Assembly: GCF_002237595.1 (NCBI RefSeq)
Contig: NZ_CP022529.1
Span: forward strand, 4,216,001-4,280,000
Direction: 5' to 3'
From: Labrenzia sp. VG12
GTDB taxonomy: Bacteria; Pseudomonadota; Alphaproteobacteria; Rhizobiales; Stappiaceae
DNA: 64,000 nucleotides
Shown in pieces: positions 52,826-61,828 of this stretch. The position numbers and the translations under genes were made by a program. The notes beneath the pieces were generated by a model. It saw only the letters and a program-made list of their open reading frames with translations, did not search any database and was not told the DNA's origin. Numbering within the stretch: position 1 is the stretch's first letter; each line of letters begins with the position of its first letter.

Positions 52826-53644
52826 ATGAGCCAGCAAATCACTTTCATTGGCGGCGGTAACATGGCGTCAGCCATGGTCGCGGGCTTGCTGGAGGCAGGC
52901 ACATCGCCCTCCGATCTTCGGATCGTCGAACCAGGCAAGGCCCGACGTCTGGAGTTGCAGGAACGCTTCGAGGTCGGCACAACGGTAGATCTTGTTGAAG
53001 CCTGCCGCCGGGCGAGCATCATTGTGCTTGCAGTCAAACCTGACGTAGTCCCGGTGGTTGCGAAACAGATTGCTGATGCGATTGTCCTGGAGGGCAAGTT
53101 GGTCATCAGCATTGCCGCGGGTACAACGACAGCTGTGCTGGAGGAAATTCTCGGTGAGCTTGTCGCAATTCTGCGGGCGATGCCGAATTCTCCCGCGACG
53201 TTCGGGCTTGGTGCGACGGGCTTCTATGCGAACCGGCATGTGTCGGCTGCGCATCTCGACCAGGCAATGGACATCTTGTCCTCCATAGGCTTGAGCCTCC
53301 GGTTCCCGACAGAAACTCAGCTCGATGCAGTGACTGCCGTCGCGGGCAGCGGGCCAGCCTATTTCTTCCTGTTGATGGAGGAAATGGTCCGCGCAGGGCA
53401 AAACCTTGGTCTTGCGGCCGAGGATGCGCGCCGCCTGACGTTGCAGACGGCGCTCGGCGCAGCCCGAATGGCGGCGGACACGGAGTTGACCTTCTGCGAA
53501 CTGAGACAGCGTGTCACCTCACCTGGTGGCACAACACACGCGGCAGTCTCGTGTCTGCAGCAGGCCGGATTTGGTCAAATCATCAATGAGGCAATGACCA
53601 GGGCGCGCGACCGCGCTATTGAGATGGGCAGAACCCTGGCGTGA
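52826..53644 (+). CDS. proC: Pyrroline-5-carboxylate reductase
   Basis: Last step of proline synthesis, P5C to proline with NAD(P)H. The 272-residue protein has the N-terminal Rossmann loop FIGGGNMASAMVAGLLEAG, the AVKPD motif, MPNSPATFGLGATGF and the helical C-terminus with AVAGSGPAYFFLLMEEM and RVTSPGGTTHAAV. It starts 8 bp after the dehydrogenase. Third codon positions look a little less G/C-biased than those of the core genes. Confidence 0.94.
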   Translation: MSQQITFIGGGNMASAMVAGLLEAGTSPSDLRIVEPGKARRLELQERFEVGTTVDLVEACRRASIIVLAVKPDVVPVVAKQIADAIVLEGKLVISIAAGTTTAVLEEILGELVAILRAMPNSPATFGLGATGFYANRHVSAAHLDQAMDILSSIGLSLRFPTETQLDAVTAVAGSGPAYFFLLMEEMVRAGQNLGLAAEDARRLTLQTALGAARMAADTELTFCELRQRVTSPGGTTHAAVSCLQQAGFGQIINEAMTRARDRAIEMGRTLA

Positions 53645-53688
53645 AGCTGTGCGCTTCAGGTGCAGGTCAAGCACGGGGGAAGGCAGGC

Positions 53689-54885
53689 ATGTTTGGAGGC
53701 GTTGGCGACTATCCTGTCGACCCGATCATGATCGGGGCAGATCTCTTTGCACAGGATCCTCGTACCGACAAACTGAACCTCACAGTAGGGGTCTATGAAA
53801 ATGAACAGGGTCAGACCCCGATCCTGACTTCCGTGAAGCGCGCCGAAAGGGACCTGATCGACTGGCAGGAAACCAAGGCCTACACCGCCCTGACGGGCGA
53901 TCCGGTCTATTGCAGCCTTCTCGGAAAGGAGCTGTGCGGAAACAGTGCCTACTCCGACTATCAGTTCGTCAGCGCGCAAACGGCCGGTGGCGCCGTTGCC
54001 CTGAGGGTCGTTGCGGATCTTGCCGCGCAGTTGCCCGCCAGCCCGACAATCTGGTTGCAGACCCCGACATACGGCAATTACGTGCCAATCCTGACAGCGG
54101 CCGGCGCGCAGTGGCGTTCGGTTCCCTACTACGACAAGTCGCGTGTCCAAATGCGGTTTGAAGAGATGCTGTCGGGACTTGAAGCAGCCAGACCCGGCGA
54201 TCTCTTCCTGTTTCAGGGTGCTTGCCACAATCCAACCGGCGTTGACATGACAGACGAGCAGTTTGGCCGGCTTCTGGACCATCTCGAGCGGCTCGGGGTG
54301 GTTCCCTGGATCGATCTAGCCTATCTCGGCTTCGGCAAGGGCTTTGAAGCCGATTGCGAGCCGCTCAGGAAGATTGTCGCGCGTTTCGAGGAATGCATTG
54401 TCTGCGTGACGCTATCGAAATCCTTTGGCATCTACCGGGATCGTGCCGGTGCGCTTTTCCTGAAGAGCAGGCCGGAAACCAGAGCCCGCCTTCAGCGCGC
54501 GGTTTCCGCCATCATTCGTTCCGGCAGTTCACATGCACCGGACCATGGCCCCGCAGTGGTACGGCGCATATTGCAGGATCCCGATCTCAAGGCGCTCTGG
54601 TTGTGGGAGCTTGACGAGATGCGCCTGCGTGTAGCCGGTATTCGGCAGCAAATAGTCCTGCTGGAGCAGGAACGGTACCAGCGGGACACGCTGGCGTTTC
54701 TGGGCGGACAATCCGGTATGTTTTCCCTTTTGCCGCTGGACAGCGATCAGGAGCGCGCCCTGACCCGAGATCATGGCATCCACGTGGTCAAGGGCGGTCG
54801 GGTCAATGTCGCACGGCTCAACGGTGCCACCATCCCGAAACTGATCGAGGCGTTTCACCAGGTGGTTCAGGATAGATCGGCTTGA
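53689..54885 (+). CDS. Aromatic/aspartate aminotransferase, class I
   Basis: PLP aminotransferase of the TyrB/AspC group, 398 residues from the ATG at 53689 (GGGGAAGG upstream). A GTG at 53641 overlaps the proC stop and would add 16 residues. Features: DPRTDKLNLTVGVYENEQGQTPIL, GNSAYSDYQFVSAQTAGGAVALRV, the PLP Lys in TLSKSFGIYRDRAGAL, and the C-terminal substrate Arg region. The linkage to proC, an alcohol dehydrogenase and an Lrp regulator points to catabolism of an amino acid, not identified. Its 3' end overlaps the ADP-ribosylglycohydrolase pseudogene by 19 bp. Confidence 0.86.
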   Translation: MFGGVGDYPVDPIMIGADLFAQDPRTDKLNLTVGVYENEQGQTPILTSVKRAERDLIDWQETKAYTALTGDPVYCSLLGKELCGNSAYSDYQFVSAQTAGGAVALRVVADLAAQLPASPTIWLQTPTYGNYVPILTAAGAQWRSVPYYDKSRVQMRFEEMLSGLEAARPGDLFLFQGACHNPTGVDMTDEQFGRLLDHLERLGVVPWIDLAYLGFGKGFEADCEPLRKIVARFEECIVCVTLSKSFGIYRDRAGALFLKSRPETRARLQRAVSAIIRSGSSHAPDHGPAVVRRILQDPDLKALWLWELDEMRLRVAGIRQQIVLLEQERYQRDTLAFLGGQSGMFSLLPLDSDQERALTRDHGIHVVKGGRVNVARLNGATIPKLIEAFHQVVQDRSA

Positions 54886-55933
54886 CCACTCTCGTGACGC
54901 TCGGCCGAAGCAGCCCGAGCGCGCACCAGTCTGTCGGCAAGATCAAGTGCATCAACAGGCCAGTATTCCTCCGGTCGGGGATGTGCGGTGGCGCTGTTTT
55001 GATCGGGCCGGCACGACAGGACAGCCTCGCGCCATTGCGCCGGAATGCTGCCCTCACCTTGCAACGATCCCAGCAAGGCGCCCGCAATTGCCGCATTTGT
55101 GTCGGTATCGCCACCGCTGCCAACGGTCCAGACAACCGCGTCCTCCAGCGCACCACCTGAAAACAGATGGAAGAAGGCGTTCTGAAAGGCGGTCAGCACC
55201 CAGCCCATCTGATCTTGAAAGTCCTCTCTTGAAAGTCCTCGGGCGGGCCGCGACGAGCCGCTTCCAGGCGATCCCGAACCGGAGCTGCGCCCGATCGGTA
55301 TTTTGAACCTGACGCCGCATGCTCATGGGCGGCCTGCCACATATCCGCACAGTCACCACCTGCAATGCCGACCGCAATCGCGGCTGCGTAGGCCGCATTT
55401 GCAGACTGACAAACCGGATGAGGATGGGTCAGAAGAGCATCCTTCGCTGCGATCCTGGCGGCCAGTCCGGGATCAGCGTTTGCAAAGATGCCTGCCGGGC
55501 TGATGCGCATCAAGGCACCGTTGGCCTGGCTTCCCGAGGTTGCACGGCGCCCGGCCGAGATAGCCTCAAGGCCACTTGAGGTGGTGTAACCGATATCAAA
55601 GGGGTCTGACTGCAACCAGCGCACATAGGCGTCAGCGACAAGCCCGGCGTCAAACCTGCCGGCCACCACCAGACTGCGCGCCAGCGCGAGCGCCATCTCG
55701 CTGTCATCTGTTGGCTGTCCGGCAATCAGGTTCCAGGTCCCGCCATCCTTGAGTGTCCGCACACCATCCGGATAACGGTCAGCAATTTCGTAGGAATCCT
55801 TGAACTCCACAGCAGATCCGAGGGCATCACCGGTGAGTTGGCCAAGGAGACAGCCCCGGGCGCGTTCCTTGATTTGATCATTGACGCTCAAGTTGGACAC
55901 TTTCTGAAAGTTCAATGCTAGAGGGGACTTCAT
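54867..55933 (-). pseudogene. ADP-ribosylglycohydrolase family, frameshifted by a 14-bp duplication
   Basis: Two frames on the minus strand cover one protein. 55933 to about 55227 encodes the N-terminal part (GCLLGQLTGDALGSAVEF, PTDDSEMALAL, ATSGSQANGALMRISP), then runs off to a stop at 55193. 55208 to 54867 encodes the C-terminal part (MGWVLTAFQNAF, GGDTDTNAAIAGALLGSLQG, RPEEYWPVDAL). A 14-nt unit is present twice in tandem at 55213-55226 and 55227-55240. Removing one copy joins the frames as GPPEDFQDQMGWVLTAF, as expected for the family. The family hydrolyses ADP-ribose from proteins (DraG/ADPRH type), with TDDS and DTDTN metal-binding motifs. As written the gene is broken. Confidence 0.93.
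55213..55240. repeat. 14-bp tandem duplication
   Basis: tcttgaaagtcctc occurs twice with no gap. The length is not a multiple of three, so it shifts the frame of the overlapping ADP-ribosylglycohydrolase gene. Confidence 0.95.
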
Positions 55934-55971
55934 ACCGGCGATGACGGATCTCCTCCATCAAAAAGAATTTC

Positions 55972-57498
55972 TTATGCCGCGCGCCGGGTCATGTCCTGCC
56001 CTCGGTAGCTCATGGCCTCCGCCAGATGAATGCGCCCGACCTGCTCCAGTCCGTCGAGATCGGCAAGTGTGCGGGCCAGTTTCAGAACCCGGTGATAGCC
56101 GCGGGCGCTCAAGGCGAGGCGTTCGGCGATGTCGCGCAGAAACGCAAGACCCTTGTCGTCCGGCTGAGCCATGGTTTCGACAGCGGAAGCCGGTGCCTGG
56201 GCGTTGGTGCGGCAGGCAAGGCCCAGTTTGAAGAACCGGTCTTCCTGGATCTTGCGCGCGGCGGCGACACGCTTCGCGACATCGGCGGAACTTTCACTGG
56301 CCACCGGGCCGATCAGGTCCGCGGCGGTGACGGCCGGCACCTCGATCCGGACATCGATCCTGTCGAGCAGCGGGCCGGAGACACGGGCCTGATAATCGGT
56401 GACGCAGCGCTCACCGCGTCGGCACTGGTGGCCCGGGGTTCCCGCATGACCGCAGCGGCAGGGGTTCATGGCCGCAACCAGCTGGATCCGTGCCGGGTAG
56501 GTCACACGGTGATTGGCCCGGGCGATCACGGCTTCGCCGGATTCCAGTGGCTGGCGCAGACTGTCGAGCACCTGCGGATTGAACTCGGGCAATTCGTCGA
56601 GAAACAGCACGCCGTTATGGGCAAGGGAAACCTCGCCCGGGCGGGCCTTCAGACCGCCGCCCACAAGTGCGGCCATGGAGGCGGAGTGATGCGGCGCCCG
56701 GAACGGCCGCCTGTCGGTCAGTTTGCCTTCTGCAAGTTCTCCGGAGAGCGAAGCGATCATCGAGACTTCCAGAAGCTCGCGCGGGGTGAGAGGCGGCAGG
56801 ATCGAGGGCAAGCGGCTCGCCAGCATGGACTTTCCGGAACCGGGCGGTCCGGTCATCAGGAGGTTGTGGCCACCTGCTGCCGCGATTTCCAGCGCGCGCC
56901 GGGCGGTCTCCTGGCCCTTGACCTCGGCGAGATCCGGCAAGGGACCAAGATCACCCTGCAGGCGCGCCACCGGGCGGGTGAGCACTTGCGTTCCCTTGAA
57001 ATGGTTGGCGAGCTGGATCAGCGAGCGCGGCGCCAGAATGTCCATGTCCGCGTCGGCCCAGGCGGCTTCGCTGCCGCTGGCTTGCGGGCAGATCAGGCCC
57101 TTGCCGAGCGCCGTTGCCCCCATTGCGGCGGGAAGAACACCGGCGACCGGCGCCAGCGTACCGTCAAGGCCGAGTTCTCCCAGAACCGCGTATCCATCCA
57201 GGAATTCTGCCGGAATGGCGCCGATGGCAGCCATGATGCCGAGAGCGATCGGCAGGTCATAGTGGGAGCCTTCCTTGGGCAGGTCCGCAGGTGCCAGATT
57301 GACGGTGACCCGTTTGGCCGGCAGGGCCAGTCCGGAAGCAGACAGGGCCGCCCGCACCCGTTCCCGGCTTTCAGCGACCGCCTTGTCCGGCAGGCCGACC
57401 ACATTGAAGGCGACGGCACCAGGGCCGACATGAACCTGAACATCCACGGGCACGGCTTCGATGCCCTGAAACGCGACCGTTGTGACCCGGCTGACCAT
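55972..57498 (-). CDS. comM: YifB/ComM family Mg chelatase-like AAA+ ATPase
   Basis: 508 residues: an N-terminal ChlI-type domain (FQGIEAVPVDVQVHVGPGAVAFNVVGLPDKAVAESRERVRAAL), an AAA+ core with Walker A GPPGSGKSMLASRLP and Walker B GVLFLDELPEF, a zinc-like region MNPCRCGHAGTPGHQC and the C-terminal ComM/Mg_chelatase_C domain with LSARGYHRVLKLARTLADLDG. In Vibrio, ComM is the branch-migration helicase for natural transformation; here only the family can be asserted. It is on the same strand as the GNAT gene upstream. Confidence 0.92.
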   Translation of the reverse strand: MVSRVTTVAFQGIEAVPVDVQVHVGPGAVAFNVVGLPDKAVAESRERVRAALSASGLALPAKRVTVNLAPADLPKEGSHYDLPIALGIMAAIGAIPAEFLDGYAVLGELGLDGTLAPVAGVLPAAMGATALGKGLICPQASGSEAAWADADMDILAPRSLIQLANHFKGTQVLTRPVARLQGDLGPLPDLAEVKGQETARRALEIAAAGGHNLLMTGPPGSGKSMLASRLPSILPPLTPRELLEVSMIASLSGELAEGKLTDRRPFRAPHHSASMAALVGGGLKARPGEVSLAHNGVLFLDELPEFNPQVLDSLRQPLESGEAVIARANHRVTYPARIQLVAAMNPCRCGHAGTPGHQCRRGERCVTDYQARVSGPLLDRIDVRIEVPAVTAADLIGPVASESSADVAKRVAAARKIQEDRFFKLGLACRTNAQAPASAVETMAQPDDKGLAFLRDIAERLALSARGYHRVLKLARTLADLDGLEQVGRIHLAEAMSYRGQDMTRRAA

Positions 57499-57612
57499 GA
57501 TTGCCCTCTACCAGAAGATGCAGGTCAGGCAAGCATATATTTCTGATGCGAGCAAGAACAAAGATGGAACGACATGGTTGTTGTTGCCGATATCAGGGGG
57601 TCGTCTGATTGC

Positions 57613-58080
57613 TCAACCCGGCACGAGGGTCAGGCACTTGCCCGTTGCCGTTGGCAGGTCCCGCCAGGTTCGAAAGCCCATGGCGGAATAATAGCCGCGA
57701 CCAGAGAAATTGGATTTGCCGATGGTTGCGTCGATTTTGGTCAGGCCGGCCTGCCTTGCTGCATCGAGTGTCCGGGTAAACAGCAGCTTGCCGATGCCGG
57801 AGCGGCCCGAGCACAGCTTGACATAAGTCCCGATAACGCCCCACCCCGCCGGGACGTCGTAATCGTTTTCCGGCCTGGCGATTTTCAGGGACTGGAACCC
57901 TTTCAGATTGCCGTCAGCGGCGATCGCGACGGTGCAGGCGACCGAATCCGGGTGCTCGACGTAATGTGCCAGCACGTGACCTGGATCGCCTGGACGATCG
58001 CTCTGCCAGGATTGAAGAATTTCAGAGAGAACATGGCTCATGGCCACGGCGTCGGCAGACACAGCCGGACGGACAATCAT
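57613..58080 (-). CDS. GNAT family N-acetyltransferase
   Basis: 155 residues. The acetyl-CoA-binding part is CSGRSGIGKLLFTRTLDAARQAGLTKIDATIG followed by GRGYYSAMGFRTWRD. The N-terminus (MIVRPAVSADAVAMSHVLSEIL) is typical of the small GNAT enzymes that act on amines or antibiotics, but the substrate is not evident. It is followed by comM at 114 bp on the same strand. Confidence 0.85.
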   Translation of the reverse strand: MIVRPAVSADAVAMSHVLSEILQSWQSDRPGDPGHVLAHYVEHPDSVACTVAIAADGNLKGFQSLKIARPENDYDVPAGWGVIGTYVKLCSGRSGIGKLLFTRTLDAARQAGLTKIDATIGKSNFSGRGYYSAMGFRTWRDLPTATGKCLTLVPG

Positions 58081-58155
58081 CGCGAGAACAACACACCAGT
58101 TTGGAACGCCCGTCGGACGACAAGGCGAAGGATAACGATGACACTTTGGTTTGGT

Positions 58156-58398
58156 TTAGGACACCAGAACGCGCAGGTCACGTGTGCGCTCAAAGGGCCT
58201 GTCGGCGTGGGCAAGCACTTTGTCGAGATAGGCGGGAACCTCGAAATCCTCGGACGGCGACAACCTGTTGGCCTCCAGCCAGTCCGACACCAGCTCGAGC
58301 AGCCGGTCAGGGTCTTTTTCAAACATGGCCCGGCACAATTCCATGTCGAGATGGCTGCCTCTGGCGGCAGTAGGGGCGATAATCATGGATCCGTTCAC
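58156..58398 (-). CDS. Small hypothetical protein, 80 residues
   Basis: Frame from GTG 58398, or ATG 58386 four codons later; neither has a strong Shine-Dalgarno. The product is acidic and helical (MELCRAMFEKDPDRLLELVSDWLEANRLSP) with no recognised domain. It lies between the MFS gene and the GNAT gene, all on the minus strand. Confidence 0.55.
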   Translation of the reverse strand: MNGSMIIAPTAARGSHLDMELCRAMFEKDPDRLLELVSDWLEANRLSPSEDFEVPAYLDKVLAHADRPFERTRDLRVLVS

Positions 58399-58498
58399 AA
58401 TTCTTCAATCAATCACAGCGTGCTGCAACCATGCATGCAATTTTTGGGAAATGCCAGCAAATAGCGGTTATGCGGGCAAATCCCACCATAACCACCTG

Positions 58499-59650
58499 TT
58501 ATGCCGGAGCCGTTCTTCCACTCGCCGTATTCACCAGGGCCAGCGCGCAGCAGATCAGCCCGGCGCCGAAAAACAGCATGGACTGCCCGGTGACCGGGAT
58601 CAGGAAACCGCTCAGCACCGGCCCGGCGCCCTGCCCCAGTGAGATCAGAAAGAAGGTGAACCCGAAGCCAATGGAGGGTGCGGCCCGGAAGATCCGCATG
58701 CTCCACATGCCGAACAGGGCCGTCATGACGATGAAACCTGCACCAAAACAGGCTGCGGACAAAAACATGCCGAGTGTGCTGGCGGCCAGCAGTGGCAACG
58801 TGCCAATGGCGCCGCCGACGAGAAACGCCAGGAGCTTATACGCCCGGCCAAGACCCCATCGGTTCACCAGCCCGCCGGCAAAACAGCCGGTGACGCCCGC
58901 AATTCCGAGCACGATCCAGAACAGGATGGCGTCACGCGGGTTGCCAGTCAGCGTGGTCAGGAGATCGACGGCATAGGTCCAGTAGACGGCCGTCACGATG
59001 CCGAACAGGAACGACGATATGAAGAGGGCCCGGGCAGAGCGCTCCAGCAGGATCCAGAGCGAGACCTTTCTGGAGCCGGTTTCCAGATGCGGGCTTCGCC
59101 GCGGCAGCGTAAAGCCGTTCCAGAGCGTGATAACAAGCGCCAGGCCGGCAAAAACCAGCCAGGCCAGTCGCCAGTCGCCACCGGCATAAAGCGCAAGGGG
59201 ACCGGCAAAGGCGACCCCGAAACCCGTGCCGGAATTGATCCAGGCATAAACCACGTTCTGGCGGCTTTGCGCCGTGTGCCGAACGATCACATCGGAAAAA
59301 GGTGGATAGGCAAGGCCCGGGCTGGTGCCGGCGATGAAGACGCCGAGCGCGAGAAAAGCCGGAGAGGGCGACCAGGCGATCAGCGCCATACCCGCTGCTG
59401 CGGCACAACCACCAAGCAGAATGGGCAGGCGTGGCTCGAACATGGTCGACAACCACGAACCGGCAAAGGTCGCCGCGAGATATCCCAGATAGGAGAGGCC
59501 TGCGATCAGGCCGACCAGTTCCGGCGTAAGCCCGAATTCAAGACGGATATCCGGCAAAAACAGGCCGAAGCAATACCGCGCGAGCCCATAGGTGACGGCA
59601 ACAATGGCAAGGCCCGCGGCGGTCAGTCCCCGGGTCTGCCGCTGGGTCAT
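58499..59650 (-). CDS. MFS transporter, linked to the EgtD-like gene
   Basis: 383 residues from the ATG at 59650, which is one base after the stop of the EgtD-like gene (TGAGATG), so the pair is translationally coupled. About 12 membrane segments; the signature GLARYCFGLFLPDI at the first helix is that of the YbfB/YjiJ-like group, found in several MFS carriers of unknown substrate. Longer in-frame starts exist up to 59737 but overlap the methyltransferase. By coupling, it is the best candidate exporter or importer for that enzyme's product or substrate. Confidence 0.82.
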   Translation of the reverse strand: MTQRQTRGLTAAGLAIVAVTYGLARYCFGLFLPDIRLEFGLTPELVGLIAGLSYLGYLAATFAGSWLSTMFEPRLPILLGGCAAAAGMALIAWSPSPAFLALGVFIAGTSPGLAYPPFSDVIVRHTAQSRQNVVYAWINSGTGFGVAFAGPLALYAGGDWRLAWLVFAGLALVITLWNGFTLPRRSPHLETGSRKVSLWILLERSARALFISSFLFGIVTAVYWTYAVDLLTTLTGNPRDAILFWIVLGIAGVTGCFAGGLVNRWGLGRAYKLLAFLVGGAIGTLPLLAASTLGMFLSAACFGAGFIVMTALFGMWSMRIFRAAPSIGFGFTFFLISLGQGAGPVLSGFLIPVTGQSMLFFGAGLICCALALVNTASGRTAPA

Positions 59651-59651
59651 C

Positions 59652-60716
59652 TCATATCCGGCGGGAGAGCTGGAAGTGAAGTGTTTGGTCATCCGTTGCG
59701 CTCTCGCCGATGATCGTGAAACGGCCACTCTCCTCACGGTAGTGACGGTACTGCTCGAGAGTGAGTTTCAGGCAGAAGTTGGAGACATGCAAGTTTCTTG
59801 CACTGATTGAACCGGCAAATTCCTCTGCCAGGATAGCCACCTGTGCGCTTTGTCCGTCGCGAAAGGAAACCGGCAGCAAAAAGAAACGGTTAAGTGTCGG
59901 CAAATTGCGGTCGACAGCCCGCTCGAAGGCAATGCGTGAAAAGCGTTGCATCGCCGGGTGGGCATAGAAACTTGAAATCTTGTCGACGTGCCCCGTCGCG
60001 TGTAGCTGGCTTTCCGACAGCAGCAGATCTCCGGGCCGGGCGATTGCGGCAAGCCAGTCGTTGACGACGAACGGATCGTCGTTGCCTTCCTGGAAACCCA
60101 GCATGGTGATCAGCGCTGCCGGGGCTGCATCGCCAACGACATCCGCAAGGCGCACATCTTCGAAGGAGGCCGTCAGAAAAATCAGCTCCGTGCCCGGCAG
60201 GATCAGTTCAAGCGCCGTCTTCATCGGGCCGGCCGACTTTGGATTGATGTCGACCGCGACATAACGGTCAATGATGACGCCCATGCGGATCAGGGTCTTG
60301 AGGATAAAACCCGTTTTCACGGGTTCCGGACCAAGTTCGACATAAGTCAGGGGTTTGCCGGAAAAATCCTTTGCGACGCGGGCGCAGGTTTCTTCAAGCG
60401 CGTCCCGGAAAGACCGCCCGTCCTCCCTCAACCGGCCAAGAGTATCTGACGCGATCCCGCCTTCATTGAGCTGCCGCATCAGATGAAACACTTCGTCAAG
60501 ATGGTCCGTTGACGCCTCCCTGGATCCGGCATTGGTGTATTTCACCCGATTGTCCTGGGTCAGAATGCGGTCAAGACTGAATTCGGTATGTGCGGCGATG
60601 GCCTGGTGAACTTTTTGCTGCAACGAGATTTTTGAAAAAACCGGCTGCTGGTCGGGCCGTTGCACCGGCTGGTCAAAGGAAAACGCTAACGTCATGGCGG
60701 ATACCCGTTTTGACAA
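59652..60716 (-). CDS. EgtD-like histidine-specific methyltransferase family protein
   Basis: 354 residues from TTG 60716, which has GGGAG 5 nt upstream; an ATG seven codons later lacks a ribosome site. The SAM-dependent methyltransferase fold of the EgtD/PF10017 family is seen as YVELGPEPVKTGFILKTL (SAM site), DRYVAVDINPKSA, TASFEDVRLADV and ITMLGFQEGNDDPF. EgtD trimethylates histidine to hercynine in ergothioneine synthesis, but no EgtB or other ergothioneine gene is in the window, so the substrate is open. It is coupled to an MFS gene and divergent from a LysR gene. Confidence 0.72.
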   Translation of the reverse strand: MSKRVSAMTLAFSFDQPVQRPDQQPVFSKISLQQKVHQAIAAHTEFSLDRILTQDNRVKYTNAGSREASTDHLDEVFHLMRQLNEGGIASDTLGRLREDGRSFRDALEETCARVAKDFSGKPLTYVELGPEPVKTGFILKTLIRMGVIIDRYVAVDINPKSAGPMKTALELILPGTELIFLTASFEDVRLADVVGDAAPAALITMLGFQEGNDDPFVVNDWLAAIARPGDLLLSESQLHATGHVDKISSFYAHPAMQRFSRIAFERAVDRNLPTLNRFFLLPVSFRDGQSAQVAILAEEFAGSISARNLHVSNFCLKLTLEQYRHYREESGRFTIIGESATDDQTLHFQLSRRI

Positions 60717-60854
60717 GGAGACTCCCGGATTACGGGATTTTTCACTCTTTCCTAAATTTATAATTGAAGCGCATCATAATGGAACGTTATGCTTGCCGCG
60801 CGCTGGAGGGCAGGACAATCCAACAGGAGACAGCGCTAAAACGGAGGCAGGGAC

Positions 60855-61763
60855 GTGACGATCGGCCGTTTTAACATTGAGTTGCTGGAAGCCTTTGTCG
60901 CCGTTGCCGAAGCCGGCAATGTCACGCATGCCGGAACCAAGCTCAACCGGACCCAGCCCTGTGTCAGCACACAGTTGCGCCGGCTGGAAGACCGGGTCGG
61001 CAAGCCGCTGATCGAGCGCAATGCGCGCACCATGAACCTCACCCCGGCCGGCCGGATCCTCTATCAGCACGCGACGGAAATCCTGCGGTCTCACGAGGAG
61101 GCGCGGCTGCGCCTGTCGGCGCCGGAACTCACCGGTACGGTGCATGTCGGCCTCCCGGAGTGGTATGCCACAGGCCAGTTGCAGTCGATCTTCTGCAATT
61201 TCGTGCGCATTCATCCGAATGTGAAACTGGAAATGACGGTTGCCGACAGTGCCACCTTGCACGAGATGCTCAGCAACAACGAGATCAACCTGGCCATTGC
61301 GCTCGTCACCGGATCCAAGACGTTGCCGGACGGCGTGGTGGAAGAACCGCTGCATTGGGCGGTTGGTGACGATTGCCAGCTGACCGACCCGTTGCCGCTG
61401 ATCCTGTTTCCCGAGCCCTGCCCGTTCCGGGAGATCGCCTTCAGCGCGCTCGCCCGCGCCGGGCGCCAGTGGTATGAGCGGATCACGACGACCAGCGTCG
61501 CGGCGGCACAGGTCGCGGTGCTGTCAGGGGCCGGCATCTGCTGTCTGCCCTCCGGCGCGATCCAGGAAGGCGTGAAACTACTCAAGGAGCAGGACGGTTT
61601 CCCGAAACTTCCGGCCACGCAGCTTGCCATCTACACCCAGTCGACCTCCCAGTCGCCGATCGTTGACTACCTGGAAGAGCATCTCAACGACCTGCTTCAG
61701 AATGCGATCGCGCCGCGATCTGCCCTTGCAGGCAAGAAATCGCCGGACCTGAGGGTGGTCTGA
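60855..61763 (+). CDS. LysR family transcriptional regulator
   Basis: 302 residues from GTG 60855 with GGAGG about 8 nt upstream. The N-terminal winged helix has FVAVAEAGNVTHAGTKLNRTQPCVSTQLRRLEDRVG, and the effector-binding domain follows (HVGLPEWYATGQLQ, INLAIALVTGSK). It is divergent from the EgtD-like/MFS pair across a 138-bp AT-rich gap that includes ATAATTGAAGCGCATCATAAT (60763-60780 area), a candidate region for T-N11-A type binding. It is probably the pair's regulator, by position. Confidence 0.92.
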   Translation: MTIGRFNIELLEAFVAVAEAGNVTHAGTKLNRTQPCVSTQLRRLEDRVGKPLIERNARTMNLTPAGRILYQHATEILRSHEEARLRLSAPELTGTVHVGLPEWYATGQLQSIFCNFVRIHPNVKLEMTVADSATLHEMLSNNEINLAIALVTGSKTLPDGVVEEPLHWAVGDDCQLTDPLPLILFPEPCPFREIAFSALARAGRQWYERITTTSVAAAQVAVLSGAGICCLPSGAIQEGVKLLKEQDGFPKLPATQLAIYTQSTSQSPIVDYLEEHLNDLLQNAIAPRSALAGKKSPDLRVV

Positions 61764-61828
61764 CGCGCTTGGCGGCTCAGCGCGGGCTGCATCTTGAAAA
61801 TGGAGCTTAGACCAGAGGGGCATGGATC

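Noticed and set aside
56026..57546. A 506-residue plus-strand frame opposite comM
   Set aside because: No family pattern, composition typical of an antisense shadow, while the minus strand has complete AAA+ motifs.
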